From contig NZ_BSOW01000007.1 in NCBI RefSeq assembly GCF_030160715.1, forward strand, positions 124,001-188,000: a stretch of DNA of 64,000 nt. The letters are read 5' to 3'. Positions 42,914 to 52,157 of this stretch are shown here, one piece after another (the stretch's first letter is position 1; every line of letters starts with the position of its first letter). The notes beneath the pieces are model-generated. The model searched no databases. It saw nothing but the letters and a program-made list of their open reading frames with translations, and was not told the DNA's origin. The translations under genes and the position numbers were made by a program. The stretch is from Bradyrhizobium iriomotense (GTDB taxonomy: Bacteria; Pseudomonadota; Alphaproteobacteria; Rhizobiales; Xanthobacteraceae).

Positions 42914-44109
42914 GACTTGCCACCAGTCGGCGCTTGCGCGAGAGACGGGGCGACCTTGGCGCCGACGCGAGCGCGCTGGATACCGTTGACGATGACGCGG
43001 TCCTCCGCCTTCAGCCCTTCGCGGATCACGCGCAGGCCTTCATCGAGCGGCCCGAGCACTACAGGACGTGCTTCCACAGTGTCGTCCGGCTTGACCACGA
43101 AGACGATCTTGCGGGACTGGTCGGTCGCGACCGCGACGTCCGGAATGAGCAGCGCCTCGTAGGGCGCACTGCCGATCAGCCGTACACGGCCGAACTGCCC
43201 GGGCAGAATCGAGAGATCGGTATTCTTGACGACGGCGCGGCTGCGCAGCGTGCCGGTCGAGACATCGAGGCGGTTGTCGAGGAAGTTGATGGTGCCGTCA
43301 TGCGACGGCTTGGTCTCGCCGGCCAGCGTCACCTGCACCGGGTTTGCAGTGTCGCGCGAGCTCGGGCGCTTACCCTCGAACCACAGCTTGCTGTACTTGA
43401 TGAAAGTTGCCTCATCCATGTCAAAATAGATGTAGATCGGATCGAGCGCGACGATCGACGTGAGCAGCGTCGAAGTGCCGGTGTCGCTGCCCTGCACGAG
43501 ATTGCCGGGACTGACGAGATGGCGGCTGACGCGGCCGGTGAGCGGCGCGGCCACATGGGTGAACTCGATATTGAGCTTGGCGGCCTTCAGCGCGCCTTCG
43601 GCCTGCATTTCGGCGGCGTGCGCGGCCTGCAAGGCCTGGCGGCGCTGGTCGACGACCTGCTCGGAGACGGCGCTGGTCTGCACCAGGTTCAGGCCACGAT
43701 CGAGCTCGCGCTTGGCAAGCTCCACCTTGGCGCGCGCGTCCGAGAGCTGGCCGTCGGCCTGCTCGGCCACCGCCTCGAACGGACGCGAGTCGATCACGTA
43801 GAGGAGATCGCCGGCATGCACGATCGCGCCATCCTGGAATTCGACCGAGGTGACGAAGCCGCCGACCCGCGGGCGCACCTGCACCTCCTCGACCGCCTCG
43901 AAGCGGCCGGTGAACTCGTCCCAGTCGGTGACGGTGCGCTTGACCGGCTGAGCGACAGTGACTGAGGGCGCCGGCGGTGCTGCCGCCTGCGAGGCCGGCT
44001 TGTCACAGCCTGCGAGGAGGCCGGCAGCCGTCAGCGCCAGAACCGAGAGGAAGGGACGTGGCCCGGATTGCCGCCGGACTGGATGCTGCCTCGGCTTCGG
44101 CTCGCTCAT
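42910..44109 (-). CDS. RND efflux periplasmic adaptor lipoprotein
   Basis: A 399-residue membrane-fusion protein. A lipoprotein signal ends in LLAGC with acylated Cys35. Barrel-sandwich halves are VQVRPRVGGFVTSVEF and THVAAPLTGRVSRHLVSPG, with a coiled-coil hairpin between. ATG at 44109 is chosen because GGAAGGGG lies 7-14 bp upstream; the frame continues upstream but without signal. It joins the pump below to an outer-membrane channel. An inverted repeat between candidate -35 and -10 boxes just upstream suggests repressor control. Confidence 0.94.
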   Translation of the reverse strand: MSEPKPRQHPVRRQSGPRPFLSVLALTAAGLLAGCDKPASQAAAPPAPSVTVAQPVKRTVTDWDEFTGRFEAVEEVQVRPRVGGFVTSVEFQDGAIVHAGDLLYVIDSRPFEAVAEQADGQLSDARAKVELAKRELDRGLNLVQTSAVSEQVVDQRRQALQAAHAAEMQAEGALKAAKLNIEFTHVAAPLTGRVSRHLVSPGNLVQGSDTGTSTLLTSIVALDPIYIYFDMDEATFIKYSKLWFEGKRPSSRDTANPVQVTLAGETKPSHDGTINFLDNRLDVSTGTLRSRAVVKNTDLSILPGQFGRVRLIGSAPYEALLIPDVAVATDQSRKIVFVVKPDDTVEARPVVLGPLDEGLRVIREGLKAEDRVIVNGIQRARVGAKVAPSLAQAPTGGKS

Positions 44110-44142
44110 GTCTTGCCCCTTCCTTGGTGGCTGCGAGCAAAC

Positions 44143-44172
44143 AGGGTACCCGCCTACCCGCAGGCGGCACAA
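44143..44172 (-). promoter_or_regulatory. Candidate RND promoter with operator
   Basis: On the minus strand TTGTGC (44172-44167) and TACCCT (44148-44143) are 18 bp apart. The inverted repeat CCGCCT-N6-AGGCGG (44150-44167) fills the spacer. This is the classic place for a TetR-type repressor of an efflux operon. No such repressor gene is in the window. The boxes match consensus only partly. Confidence 0.35.
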
Positions 44173-44372
44173 GATGGTTTGCAATAATGAACTCTTCAAG
44201 ACGAAGGACGGTCCAAATCTTTGGCGGCGCGCCCTAGCCAGGTGGCGGGGTTGCGGAGAGATGGTGGCGCGGGAGAAGGAGAACAATGCCAGCGTCTTCG
44301 CACATGACGGACGCCAGCCGCTCGGCTAGATTAATCGAACAAAAACAAGACGAATTGTCCGGGAGGGCAGGC

Positions 44373-45527
44373 GTGCATCAAGGGCGTGTCGTTTTCGGCG
44401 CGATCGAGGAAGTTGTGTTCGGCCATCCGGCCGCAGGCGCCATTCTGTCGCAGATGGATCGCTTGGGGTCGAACCACGCCTTCCTGATGGTCTCGGGTAC
44501 GCTCAACCGACAGACCGACGAAATCCAGAAGATCACAAAGGCGCTGGGCGCGCGCTGTGCGGGCCTGTTCGACGCCATGCCGGCGCACACGCCCCGCGAA
44601 GCAGTGATTGCGGCCGCGAACATGGCGCGTGAGGTGAAGGCGGACCTGATCGTCACCGTCGGCGGCGGCTCGATCACCGACGGCGCCAAGGCGGTGCAGC
44701 TTTGCCTTGCCAACGGCATCGACGATGTCGACGGCATCGAGCGCATCCGCGTCCACAGGGGGGTTGACCCCGAGATGAATGCGCCCACCGTGCGGCAGAT
44801 CAGCGTGCCCACCACGATCGCCGGCGGCGAGTTCAGCGCCATCGCGGGGGTCACCGACCGCAGCACTCATGTGAAGCAGATGCTGCGCCACCCGCTGGTG
44901 GTGCCGCGCGCAACGATCCTCGATCCCGCGATGACCGTGCACACGCCGGAATGGCTGTTCCTCTCGACCGGCATCCGTGCCGTCGACCATTGCGTCGAGG
45001 CGATCTGCTCGCGCGAGACGCATCCCTATGCCGACGCGCAATCGGTGAAGGGGCTCGCTATGCTCGCCGATGCGCTGCCGCGGGTGAAGGCCAACCCCGG
45101 GGATCTCGACGCGCGGATGGACGCGCAGCTCGGTACCTGGCTGTCGATGGGCGCGCTCGCCGCCGGCGTTCCCATGGGCGCGAGCCACGGCATCGGTTAC
45201 GTGCTGGGCGCGGCCTTCGACGTGCCGCACGGCTACACCTCCTGCATCATGCTGCCGGCGGTGATGCGCTGGAATGCGCCCGACAATGCCGAGCGCCAGA
45301 TGATCGTCGCGGCGGCAATGGGTTTTCCCGGCAAGAATGCCGCCGACGTGCTGGACGCCTTCATCCGCTCGCTGGGTATGCCGCGCAGCCTTTCCGAAAT
45401 GCGCGTCTCGCCGGAGCATTTTGACGCCATCGCCGCGCAAGCGATGCGCACGCCCTGGGTGCCGCGCAACCCGCGCAGGATCGATGGTCCCGCCCAGATT
45501 CGTGAAATCCTGCTTCTCGCCGCCTGA
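44373..45527 (+). CDS. Iron-containing (group III) alcohol dehydrogenase / maleylacetate reductase-like
   Basis: A 384-residue oxidoreductase. The NAD-binding segment VTVGGGSITDGAKAVQL and the metal-binding helices AVDHCVEAICS and MGASHGIGYVLGAAF are those of the iron-ADH fold. It resembles maleylacetate reductases and short-chain iron ADHs. GTG at 44373 with GGGAGGG upstream is chosen; ATG at 44286 with AAGGAGA upstream would add 29 residues and is a real alternative. The acyl-CoA synthetase gene begins 17 bp downstream, so the two act in one pathway. Confidence 0.88.
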   Translation: MHQGRVVFGAIEEVVFGHPAAGAILSQMDRLGSNHAFLMVSGTLNRQTDEIQKITKALGARCAGLFDAMPAHTPREAVIAAANMAREVKADLIVTVGGGSITDGAKAVQLCLANGIDDVDGIERIRVHRGVDPEMNAPTVRQISVPTTIAGGEFSAIAGVTDRSTHVKQMLRHPLVVPRATILDPAMTVHTPEWLFLSTGIRAVDHCVEAICSRETHPYADAQSVKGLAMLADALPRVKANPGDLDARMDAQLGTWLSMGALAAGVPMGASHGIGYVLGAAFDVPHGYTSCIMLPAVMRWNAPDNAERQMIVAAAMGFPGKNAADVLDAFIRSLGMPRSLSEMRVSPEHFDAIAAQAMRTPWVPRNPRRIDGPAQIREILLLAA

Positions 45528-45544
45528 TCGCCCCTGGAGGATTG

Positions 45545-47095
45545 ATGTACACAGGTACGCATGCCCATCTACGCCCGCTGCAACCCGCCTTCATCATGGC
45601 CGGCACGGGCGAGACCGTCACCTATCGCGAGCTCGATGCGCGCAGCAACCGCCTGGCGCATCTGTTTCGCAAGCACGGCTTGAAGCGGCTCGACCACTAT
45701 TCGATCTTCATGGAGAACAATTCGCGCTATCTCGAAGCCTGCAGCGCGGGTGAGCGGTCCGGGCTCTATTTTACTTGCGTCAACTCGTTCCTCACCGCGG
45801 CCGAGCTCGCCTACATCCTGACCAACAGCCAGTCGCGCATCCTGATCACTTCGGTGGCCAAGCTCGACATCGCGCGCGACGCGCTGAAGGAATGTCCGAA
45901 GGTCGAGCTCTGCGTCGTCGCCGACGGACCCGGCGAGAGCGATCGCATCGTTGGGCTGGAGCAGGCGACGGCAGGCCTGCCGAAGACGCCGATCGCGGAC
46001 GAATGGCTGGGCACGGCGATGCTCTATTCGTCGGGCACGACGGGACGGCCGAAGGGCATCTTGCGGCCGCTGCCGGAGGAGCCGCCGCGACACAACATGC
46101 CGCTGTTCGATTTTCTCATAAAGCTTTGGCACTACCGCGAGGGCATGGTCTATCTGTCGCCGGCGCCGCTCTATCACGCCGCGCCACAGGCCGCCGTCAA
46201 TCTGACGATCCGCATGGGCGGCACCGTAATCATCATGGAGAGCTTTGATCCCGAGCGTTACCTCGAGCTCGTGGAAAAATGGGGCATCACCCACACCCAG
46301 CTCGTGCCGACGATGTTCTCGCGCATGCTGAAGCTGCCAGAGGAGGTGCGCACGCGCCACGACCTGTCCTCGCTCGAGATCGCGATCCATGCCGCGGCGC
46401 CCTGCCCGGCGCTGGTGAAGGAGGACATCATCAAGTGGTGGGGCCCGATCATCCACGAATATTACGGCGCGACCGAGGGTCTCGGTTTCACCGCCTGCAA
46501 CACCGCAGAATGGCTCGCCCATCGCGGCACCGTCGGCAAGATCATGCTCGGCGATCTGCATATCCTCGACGAGAACATGAAGGAGTGCCCGACCGGTACC
46601 GCCGGCACGGTGTGGTTCAAGACCGCCTCGGCGTTCGAATATTTCAACGATCCCGAGAAGACAAACGAAGCCCGCTCGGCCGATGGCAGCATGAGCACGG
46701 TCGGCGACGTCGGCTATGTCGACAAGGACCGTTTCCTCTATCTCACCGACCGCGCCACTTTCATGATCATCTCGGGCGGCGTGAACATCTATCCGCAGGA
46801 ATGCGAGAATCTGCTGATCACCCATCCGCAGGTCGCGGACGCCGCGGTGTTCGGCGTGCCCAATGCCGATCTCGGCGAGGAGGTGAAGGCCGTGGTGCAG
46901 CCGATGCCAGGTGTGGTGCCGGGGCCAGGGCTCGCCGAGGAGCTGATCGCGTTCTGCGCCAAATCCCTGTCGCGGCAAAAGGTGCCGCGCTCGGTCGATT
47001 TCGAAAAGGAGTTGCCGCGCCTGCCGACGGGCAAGCTCTACAAGCGCCTGCTGCGGGATCGCTATTGGGGGAACAAGACTTCAAGGATTGTGTGA
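45545..47095 (+). CDS. AMP-forming acyl-CoA synthetase (class I adenylate-forming)
   Basis: A 516-residue cytoplasmic ligase. The P-loop YSSGTTGRPKG is at 161-171, followed by EYYGATEGLGFT, GDVGYVDKDRFLYLTDR and the C-terminal catalytic lysine in LPTGKLYKRLL. It forms an acyl-adenylate and then the CoA thioester. The WIHVE-type specificity clues are absent and the acid is unknown. ATG at 45545 has TGGAGG 6-11 bp upstream. It follows the iron-ADH gene closely, consistent with activation of an acid made or used by that enzyme. Confidence 0.93.
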   Translation: MYTGTHAHLRPLQPAFIMAGTGETVTYRELDARSNRLAHLFRKHGLKRLDHYSIFMENNSRYLEACSAGERSGLYFTCVNSFLTAAELAYILTNSQSRILITSVAKLDIARDALKECPKVELCVVADGPGESDRIVGLEQATAGLPKTPIADEWLGTAMLYSSGTTGRPKGILRPLPEEPPRHNMPLFDFLIKLWHYREGMVYLSPAPLYHAAPQAAVNLTIRMGGTVIIMESFDPERYLELVEKWGITHTQLVPTMFSRMLKLPEEVRTRHDLSSLEIAIHAAAPCPALVKEDIIKWWGPIIHEYYGATEGLGFTACNTAEWLAHRGTVGKIMLGDLHILDENMKECPTGTAGTVWFKTASAFEYFNDPEKTNEARSADGSMSTVGDVGYVDKDRFLYLTDRATFMIISGGVNIYPQECENLLITHPQVADAAVFGVPNADLGEEVKAVVQPMPGVVPGPGLAEELIAFCAKSLSRQKVPRSVDFEKELPRLPTGKLYKRLLRDRYWGNKTSRIV

Positions 47096-47128
47096 GGACT
47101 TTCTCGCAAGCAGGCGCCACACACTCGG

Positions 47129-47257
47129 TGTCGTCCCGGCGAAGGCCGGGGACCCATAACCACAGGCAGTCGTTTGGCGAAGATAGGCATTCGATATGCC
47201 TACTTTCCGCGATTGACGGATCCCGCGGTATGGGTCCCGGCCTTCGCCGGGACGACG
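47129..47257. repeat. Palindromic intergenic element, family B copy 5
   Basis: TGTCGTCCCGGCGAAGGCC and complement, with an extra GGCATTCGATATGCC hairpin inside. It lies between the convergent acyl-CoA synthetase and SDR genes. Confidence 0.85.
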
Positions 47258-47288
47258 GTGGAGTTCGTGGCAGGCAGTTGACGCAGCC

Positions 47289-48065
47289 TCACCCCAGCAT
47301 CTGCGTATCGCCGCAGATCGAGATGGCCTGGCCGGAGATCGTGCGGCCGCGAGGGCTTGCCATGAACAGGATCTGGTCGGCGATCTGCTCCGGCGTCACG
47401 TAGTCCTTGATCGAGGTGTAGGAGAACGCGATGCGCTCCATCTCGGTGTAGGAGATTCCGCGCTGCTGGGCCTTTGCTTCCAGCACGCGGCGCTGGCGGT
47501 CGCCGGCGACGAGACCGGGCAGAATGGCGTTGACGCGGATCTTGTCGGGGCCGAGCTCGATCGCCAGCGATTTGGTCAGGCCGATGACGCCCCACTTCGC
47601 CGCCGCATAGGGCGCACGCATGGCGAAGCCGACCTTTCCCGCCGCGGACGAGATGTTGACGATCGAGGCGTTCTTGCTCTCGCGGAGCAGCGGCACCGCG
47701 AGCCGGGTGCAGTTGAACTGGCCGGTGAGGCAGACCTCGACGCAGCGGTCCCAGTCCTCCGGATTCATCTCCTCGATTTTCGCGGTCGGGCCGGCGATGC
47801 CGGCGTTGTTGACGAGCACATCCAGCCCGCCGAGCACGCGGACCGCCTCGTCGAACATCGTCTTGACCGCGGCGCGATCAGAGACGTCGCACTGCGTGCG
47901 CGTGATGGCGGGATCGCTGTTCGCGACCGCCGCAAGCGCCATCTCGTCGACATCGCAGACATGCACCCTTGCGCCCTCGGCAAGGAAGCGGCGGGCGATA
48001 GCAAGCCCTATGCCGGCCGCCCCTGCGGTCACCAATACGCGCAACCCCTTGATGTCGAGATCCAT
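47289..48065 (-). CDS. Short-chain dehydrogenase/reductase
   Basis: A 258-residue classical SDR. The cofactor loop TAGAAGIG (13-20) has Ala in place of the usual first Gly-type spacing but keeps GIG. CDVSD and LVNNAGIAG follow, and the catalytic Ser and YAAAK are in NISSAAGKVGFAMRAPYAAAK region. It probably oxidises or reduces a hydroxy/keto group using NAD(P). It is divergent from a beta-keto acid cleavage enzyme gene 68 bp away, which suggests the two share a pathway making and cleaving a beta-keto acid. Confidence 0.92.
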   Translation of the reverse strand: MDLDIKGLRVLVTAGAAGIGLAIARRFLAEGARVHVCDVDEMALAAVANSDPAITRTQCDVSDRAAVKTMFDEAVRVLGGLDVLVNNAGIAGPTAKIEEMNPEDWDRCVEVCLTGQFNCTRLAVPLLRESKNASIVNISSAAGKVGFAMRAPYAAAKWGVIGLTKSLAIELGPDKIRVNAILPGLVAGDRQRRVLEAKAQQRGISYTEMERIAFSYTSIKDYVTPEQIADQILFMASPRGRTISGQAISICGDTQMLG

Positions 48066-48133
48066 GATGGCTCCGGTCGTGTCTTGATGCTAAGCGTGAC
48101 GGTAGATCACAGCCGCCTCGGAGTTGCAAACCC

Positions 48134-49072
48134 ATGGTTAGCAAAGTAACGGCCCGCAAAGTCATCATCACCTGCGCCGTCACCGGCGCGATCCACACGC
48201 CGTCGATGTCCCCTGCTCTGCCGGTGACGCCGCAGGAGATCGCGGACGCCGCGGTGGACGCCGCCGAAGCGGGGGCTGCAATCGTGCATCTGCACGCGCG
48301 CAACCCCGAGACAGGCCAGCCCGATCAATCGCCGGAAGCCTTTGCGCCGTTCCTCAAGATCATCAAGCAGCGTTCCAACGCCGTGATCAACCTCACCACC
48401 GGCGGCGCGCCGACCATGACGGTGGACGAGCGCGTGCGGCCAGCCGCAGTGTACAAGCCGGAAGTGGCCTCGTTGAACATGGGTTCGATGAATTTCGGCT
48501 TCTTCGGCATGCTCAATCGCTTCAAAACCTTCAAGCATGAATGGGAACGCAAGCATGTCGAGAACAAGGACATCGTGTTCCGCAACACGTTCCAGGACAT
48601 CGAGTTCGTGTTGAAGACGCTGTCGGAAACCGGAACCCGCTTCGAGTTCGAGTGCTACGACACCGCGCATCTCTACAATCTCCAGTACTTCCTCGATCAG
48701 GGCCTGGTGAAGCCGCCGCTGTTCGTGCAGACCGTGTTCGGCCTGCAAGGCGGCATCGGCCCGCATCCCGAGGACGTGCTGCACATGAAGCGCACCGCGG
48801 AGCGGCTGTTCGGCGACAAGTTCATCTGGTCGGTGCTGGGCGCCGGACGGCATCAGCTCCCGATCGCGGCGATGGCCGCTGCCATGGGCGGCAATATCCG
48901 CGTCGGCCTCGAGGACTCGCTGTGGGCTGCGCCGGGCCGCATGGCCTCGTCGAATGCCGAGCAGGTGCGTCTCGCCCGCAAGATCATCGAGGGGCTTGGC
49001 CTGGAGGTCGCCACCTCCGACGAGGCACGCGAGATGTTGCACCTGAAGGGCGGCGACACGCTCAACGTGTGA
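48134..49072 (+). CDS. Beta-keto acid cleavage enzyme (BKACE, DUF849), copy 1
   Basis: A 312-residue TIM-barrel zinc enzyme of the 3-keto-5-aminohexanoate cleavage (Kce) family, which condenses a beta-keto acid with acetyl-CoA and splits it to acetoacetate and a new CoA ester. Zinc ligands His52 and His54 lie in IVHLHARNPETG and Glu260 in RVGLEDSLW. The strand VINLTTGG is also conserved. Its substrate need not be the lysine-fermentation compound; the family acts on many keto acids. It is divergent from an SDR and followed by an ABC importer on the same strand. Confidence 0.93.
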   Translation: MVSKVTARKVIITCAVTGAIHTPSMSPALPVTPQEIADAAVDAAEAGAAIVHLHARNPETGQPDQSPEAFAPFLKIIKQRSNAVINLTTGGAPTMTVDERVRPAAVYKPEVASLNMGSMNFGFFGMLNRFKTFKHEWERKHVENKDIVFRNTFQDIEFVLKTLSETGTRFEFECYDTAHLYNLQYFLDQGLVKPPLFVQTVFGLQGGIGPHPEDVLHMKRTAERLFGDKFIWSVLGAGRHQLPIAAMAAAMGGNIRVGLEDSLWAAPGRMASSNAEQVRLARKIIEGLGLEVATSDEAREMLHLKGGDTLNV

Positions 49073-49174
49073 TCGCGAAGCTCTCTCAGTTTTGATGTCG
49101 CGGGGCTGCCGGCGCCGTCGTCTCTGCGTTCGCGGTCCTGTATGCTCAACAGGGTGCATCGACAGGGAGCCGTC

Positions 49175-49363
49175 ATGCTCGCCTTGACCCTTTACGGCCT
49201 TCTGGTTGTTTACCTGCTCGTGATTTGCGGACGCTGCACTGCGAAATTCGCGGCGGAGAAGGGACGTTCACGGGGTGTCTGGTTCGTTCTGGGTGCCCTG
49301 TTCTTTCCGCTGCCCTCGATCGCCCTCGCGCTGCTGCCATCCCGCGCGCAAGCGCAGCCGTAG
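49175..49363 (+). CDS. Small membrane protein, 62 aa
   Basis: A short hydrophobic protein: one span near residues 1-20 (LTLYGLLVVYLLVIC), a charged loop FAAEKGRSRGVW, and a second span with a C-terminal tail. The arrangement resembles the small phospholipase-D nuclease N-terminal type or similar two-span proteins common in this group, but I cannot name it. ATG at 49175 has GGGAG 6-10 bp upstream; an ATG at 49142 is an alternative. Confidence 0.6.
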   Translation: MLALTLYGLLVVYLLVICGRCTAKFAAEKGRSRGVWFVLGALFFPLPSIALALLPSRAQAQP

Positions 49364-49456
49364 CGTCGATCCGGTTCCAACCACCGAAATGATGACCTCG
49401 GCTTCTCTCACATTGCGAGAGAGCGACGCTACGTGCGGCTTTACGTCATCCGAATT

Positions 49457-49480
49457 GCCAAGGCCGCAACGGGCCTTGGC
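49457..49480. terminator. Perfect hairpin upstream of the second ABC importer
   Basis: GCCAAGGCC, a GCAACG loop and GGCCTTGGC form a nine-pair stem without a T tract. A wider pairing, CGTAGCGTCG at 49359-49368 with its complement at 49424-49433, lies just before it and includes the stop of the small membrane protein gene. Likely transcription end of that gene. Confidence 0.5.
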
Positions 49481-49559
49481 CGTTGCCTGCCCTCGCCCAC
49501 CTAGCTATCGTCGCCATCAAACAGGCTGCTTAAGGCCTTGAGGTTCGAGGGAGAGAAGC

Positions 49560-51158
49560 ATGCGGAGCGTGGTTGCGCTCGCCGCGATGGCGGCGCTATC
49601 GGTGCTGACGGTCTCAACCACCACACTCGCCGGCGGACCCAAGCAGGGCGGCATTTTGCGGATGTATCACCGCGACAGCCCCGGCAATGCCTCGATCCAT
49701 GAAGGCGCGACCTATTCACTGAACGTGCCCTTCATGCCCGTGTTCAACAACCTCGTCATCTACAAGCAGGACGTGGCGCAGAACAGCATGGACACCATCG
49801 TCCCCGATCTCGCCGAGAGCTGGGCCTGGGGCAACGACAACAAGACGCTGACCTTCAAGCTGCGCCAGGGCGTCAAATGGCACGACGGCAAGCCGTTCAC
49901 ATCGGCTGACGTCAAATGCACCTTCGACATGCTGATGGGCAAGTCGCAGCAGAAGTTCCGGCAGAATCCGCGCAAGACCTGGTACAACGAGGTCAATGAT
50001 GTCTCGACCAACGGCGATTTCGAGGTCTCGTTCAACCTGAAGCGGCCGCAGCCCTCGCTGCTGGCGCTGCTGGCCTCGGGGTATACCCCGGTCTATCCCT
50101 GCCACGTCTCGCCGGGCGACATGCGCACCCATCCGATCGGCACCGGGCCGTTCAAGTTCGTCGAGTTCAAGGCCAATGAATCGATCAAGCTGACCCGCAA
50201 TCCCGACTACTGGAAGGAGGGCCGGCCCTATCTCGACGGCATCGAGTTCACCATCATCCCCAATCGCTCGACCGCGATCCTCGCCTTCGTCGCCGGCAAG
50301 TTCGACATGACGTTCCCGACCGAGGTGACGATCCCGCTGGTGAAGGACGTCAAGTCGCAGGCGCCGAACGCGATCTGCGAGATCGCGCCGACCAACGTCG
50401 CGACCAACATCATCGTCAATTCGACGGCGCCGCCGTTCGACAATATCGACATCCGCCGCGCCATGGCGCTGGCGCTCGACCGCAAGGCGTTCATCTCGAT
50501 CATGTTCGAGGGTCAGGGCGACGTCGGCGGCACCATGCTGCCGCCGCCGAACGGGCTGTGGGGCATGCCCAAGGAGATGCTGGAGACCATTCCCGGTTAC
50601 GGCCCCGACGTGAGCGCCAACCGCGAGGAGGCGAAGAAGCTGATGCAGAAGGCGGGCTATGGACCCGACAAGCACCTCGCCGTGAAGGTCTCCACGCGCA
50701 ACATCCCGGTTTATCGCGACCCCGCTGTGATCCTGATCGACCAGCTCAAGAGCATCTATATCGACGGCGAGCTCGACGTCGCGGAGACCGCGAACTGGTT
50801 CCCGAAGGTCGCGCGCAAGGATTACATGATCGGCCTCAACCTCACGGGCAATGCCGTGGATGATCCCGACCAGTCCTTCTACGAGAACTATTCCTGCGGC
50901 TCGGAGCGCAACTACACCAACTACTGCAACAAGGACATCGAGAAGCTGTTCGACGTGCAGTCGCAGGAGACCGACGCCAACAAGCGCAAGAAGCTGGTCT
51001 GGGACATCGACAAGAAGTTGCAGGAGGACGTCGCCCGCCCGATCATCTTCCACAGCCGGTTGGGCACCTGCTGGCAGCCCTATGTCAAGGGCGTGACGGT
51101 CATGAGCAACTCTTCCTATAATGGCTATCGGTACGAGGATCTGTGGCTGGACAAGTGA
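49560..51158 (+). CDS. ABC transporter substrate-binding protein, family 5
   Basis: A 532-residue periplasmic binding protein with a Sec signal ending near TTTLAGG. Family 5 markers are LTFKLRQGVKWHDGKPFTSA and GTGPFKFVEFKANESIKL. GGGAGAG precedes the ATG. It is the first gene of a complete five-gene importer (binding protein, two permeases, two ATPases). The position next to a BKACE gene suggests the solute feeds that pathway, but peptides or other solutes are equally possible by family. Confidence 0.93.
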   Translation: MRSVVALAAMAALSVLTVSTTTLAGGPKQGGILRMYHRDSPGNASIHEGATYSLNVPFMPVFNNLVIYKQDVAQNSMDTIVPDLAESWAWGNDNKTLTFKLRQGVKWHDGKPFTSADVKCTFDMLMGKSQQKFRQNPRKTWYNEVNDVSTNGDFEVSFNLKRPQPSLLALLASGYTPVYPCHVSPGDMRTHPIGTGPFKFVEFKANESIKLTRNPDYWKEGRPYLDGIEFTIIPNRSTAILAFVAGKFDMTFPTEVTIPLVKDVKSQAPNAICEIAPTNVATNIIVNSTAPPFDNIDIRRAMALALDRKAFISIMFEGQGDVGGTMLPPPNGLWGMPKEMLETIPGYGPDVSANREEAKKLMQKAGYGPDKHLAVKVSTRNIPVYRDPAVILIDQLKSIYIDGELDVAETANWFPKVARKDYMIGLNLTGNAVDDPDQSFYENYSCGSERNYTNYCNKDIEKLFDVQSQETDANKRKKLVWDIDKKLQEDVARPIIFHSRLGTCWQPYVKGVTVMSNSSYNGYRYEDLWLDK

Positions 51159-51200
51159 CGCGGCGGGCGGGCAGCTGAGGGCTCGGCAGGAGGCGTTGGG

Positions 51201-52148
51201 ATGTTTGCCTATCTGGTGCGCCGCCTGTTCCTGATGCTCGTGACCCTGTTCGGGATCTCGATCGTCATCTTCTTCCTGCTGCGCATCGTGCCCGGCAACA
51301 TCGTCGACATCCTGTTCGCAGCAGCCGGCTATGTCGATCCCGCCGACAAGGCCAATCTGGAAAAGGAGCTTGGCATCGACCAGCCGCTGGTCGTGCAATA
51401 TCTGCACTGGATCGGCGGCTTTCTGCGCGGCGATTTCGGCTACTCCTATGTCTCGGAGAAGCCGGCGCTCCAGGAGATCCTGCCGCGGATTCCGATCACG
51501 GCGCGGCTCGCGGGCCTCGCGCTATTGTTCTCGGCGTCGATCGGCATTCCGCTCGGCGTCATCAGCGCAGTGAAGCAGGGAACCAAGCTCGACTACGCGT
51601 TGCGTGTCGTCAGCCTCAGCGGCCTGTCGCTGCCCTCGTTCTGGCTCGGCCTTCTGATTCTGACGGCGTCGGTGGCGATGTTCGGCCAGATGCCGATCTT
51701 CAATCCCAATCCGCAGACCTGGCTGGAAGCATTTGCGACCTATGCGGTGCCGGCTGCGGCGGTCGGCTTCCGCAGCGCCGCGCTCACCATGCGCATCACG
51801 CGCTCCTCGATGCTGGAGGTGCTGCGGCAGGATTATATCCGTACCGCACGTGCAAAGGGCGCCTCCGACGCCGCAGTGAATTATCAGCACGCTCTGAAGA
51901 ACGCGATTCTGCCCGTGATCACCGTGATCGGCATCGAGGCCGCATTCCTGATCGGCGGCCTCATCGTCACCGAGACCGTGTTCAACATCCCCGGCGTCGC
52001 GCGCTTCCTGGTCGAAGCGATCCGCTGGCGGGATTATCCGATCGTGCAGAACCTCGTGATGTTCATCGCCGTCGTCGTGGTGTTCGCGAATTTCACCGTC
52101 GACATGCTCTACGCCGTGTTCGACCCGCGCATCCGGTATACGGATTAG
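51201..52148 (+). CDS. Peptide-type ABC transporter permease (DppB-like)
   Basis: A 315-residue membrane protein with six spans, the N-terminal RIVPGNIVDILFAAAG variant of the family motif, and the EAA loop DYIRTARAKGASDAAVNYQH. It begins 42 bp after the binding protein and ends 9 bp before the DppC-like permease. Half of the import channel. Confidence 0.94.
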   Translation: MFAYLVRRLFLMLVTLFGISIVIFFLLRIVPGNIVDILFAAAGYVDPADKANLEKELGIDQPLVVQYLHWIGGFLRGDFGYSYVSEKPALQEILPRIPITARLAGLALLFSASIGIPLGVISAVKQGTKLDYALRVVSLSGLSLPSFWLGLLILTASVAMFGQMPIFNPNPQTWLEAFATYAVPAAAVGFRSAALTMRITRSSMLEVLRQDYIRTARAKGASDAAVNYQHALKNAILPVITVIGIEAAFLIGGLIVTETVFNIPGVARFLVEAIRWRDYPIVQNLVMFIAVVVVFANFTVDMLYAVFDPRIRYTD

Positions 52149-52157
52149 GAGATCTGC

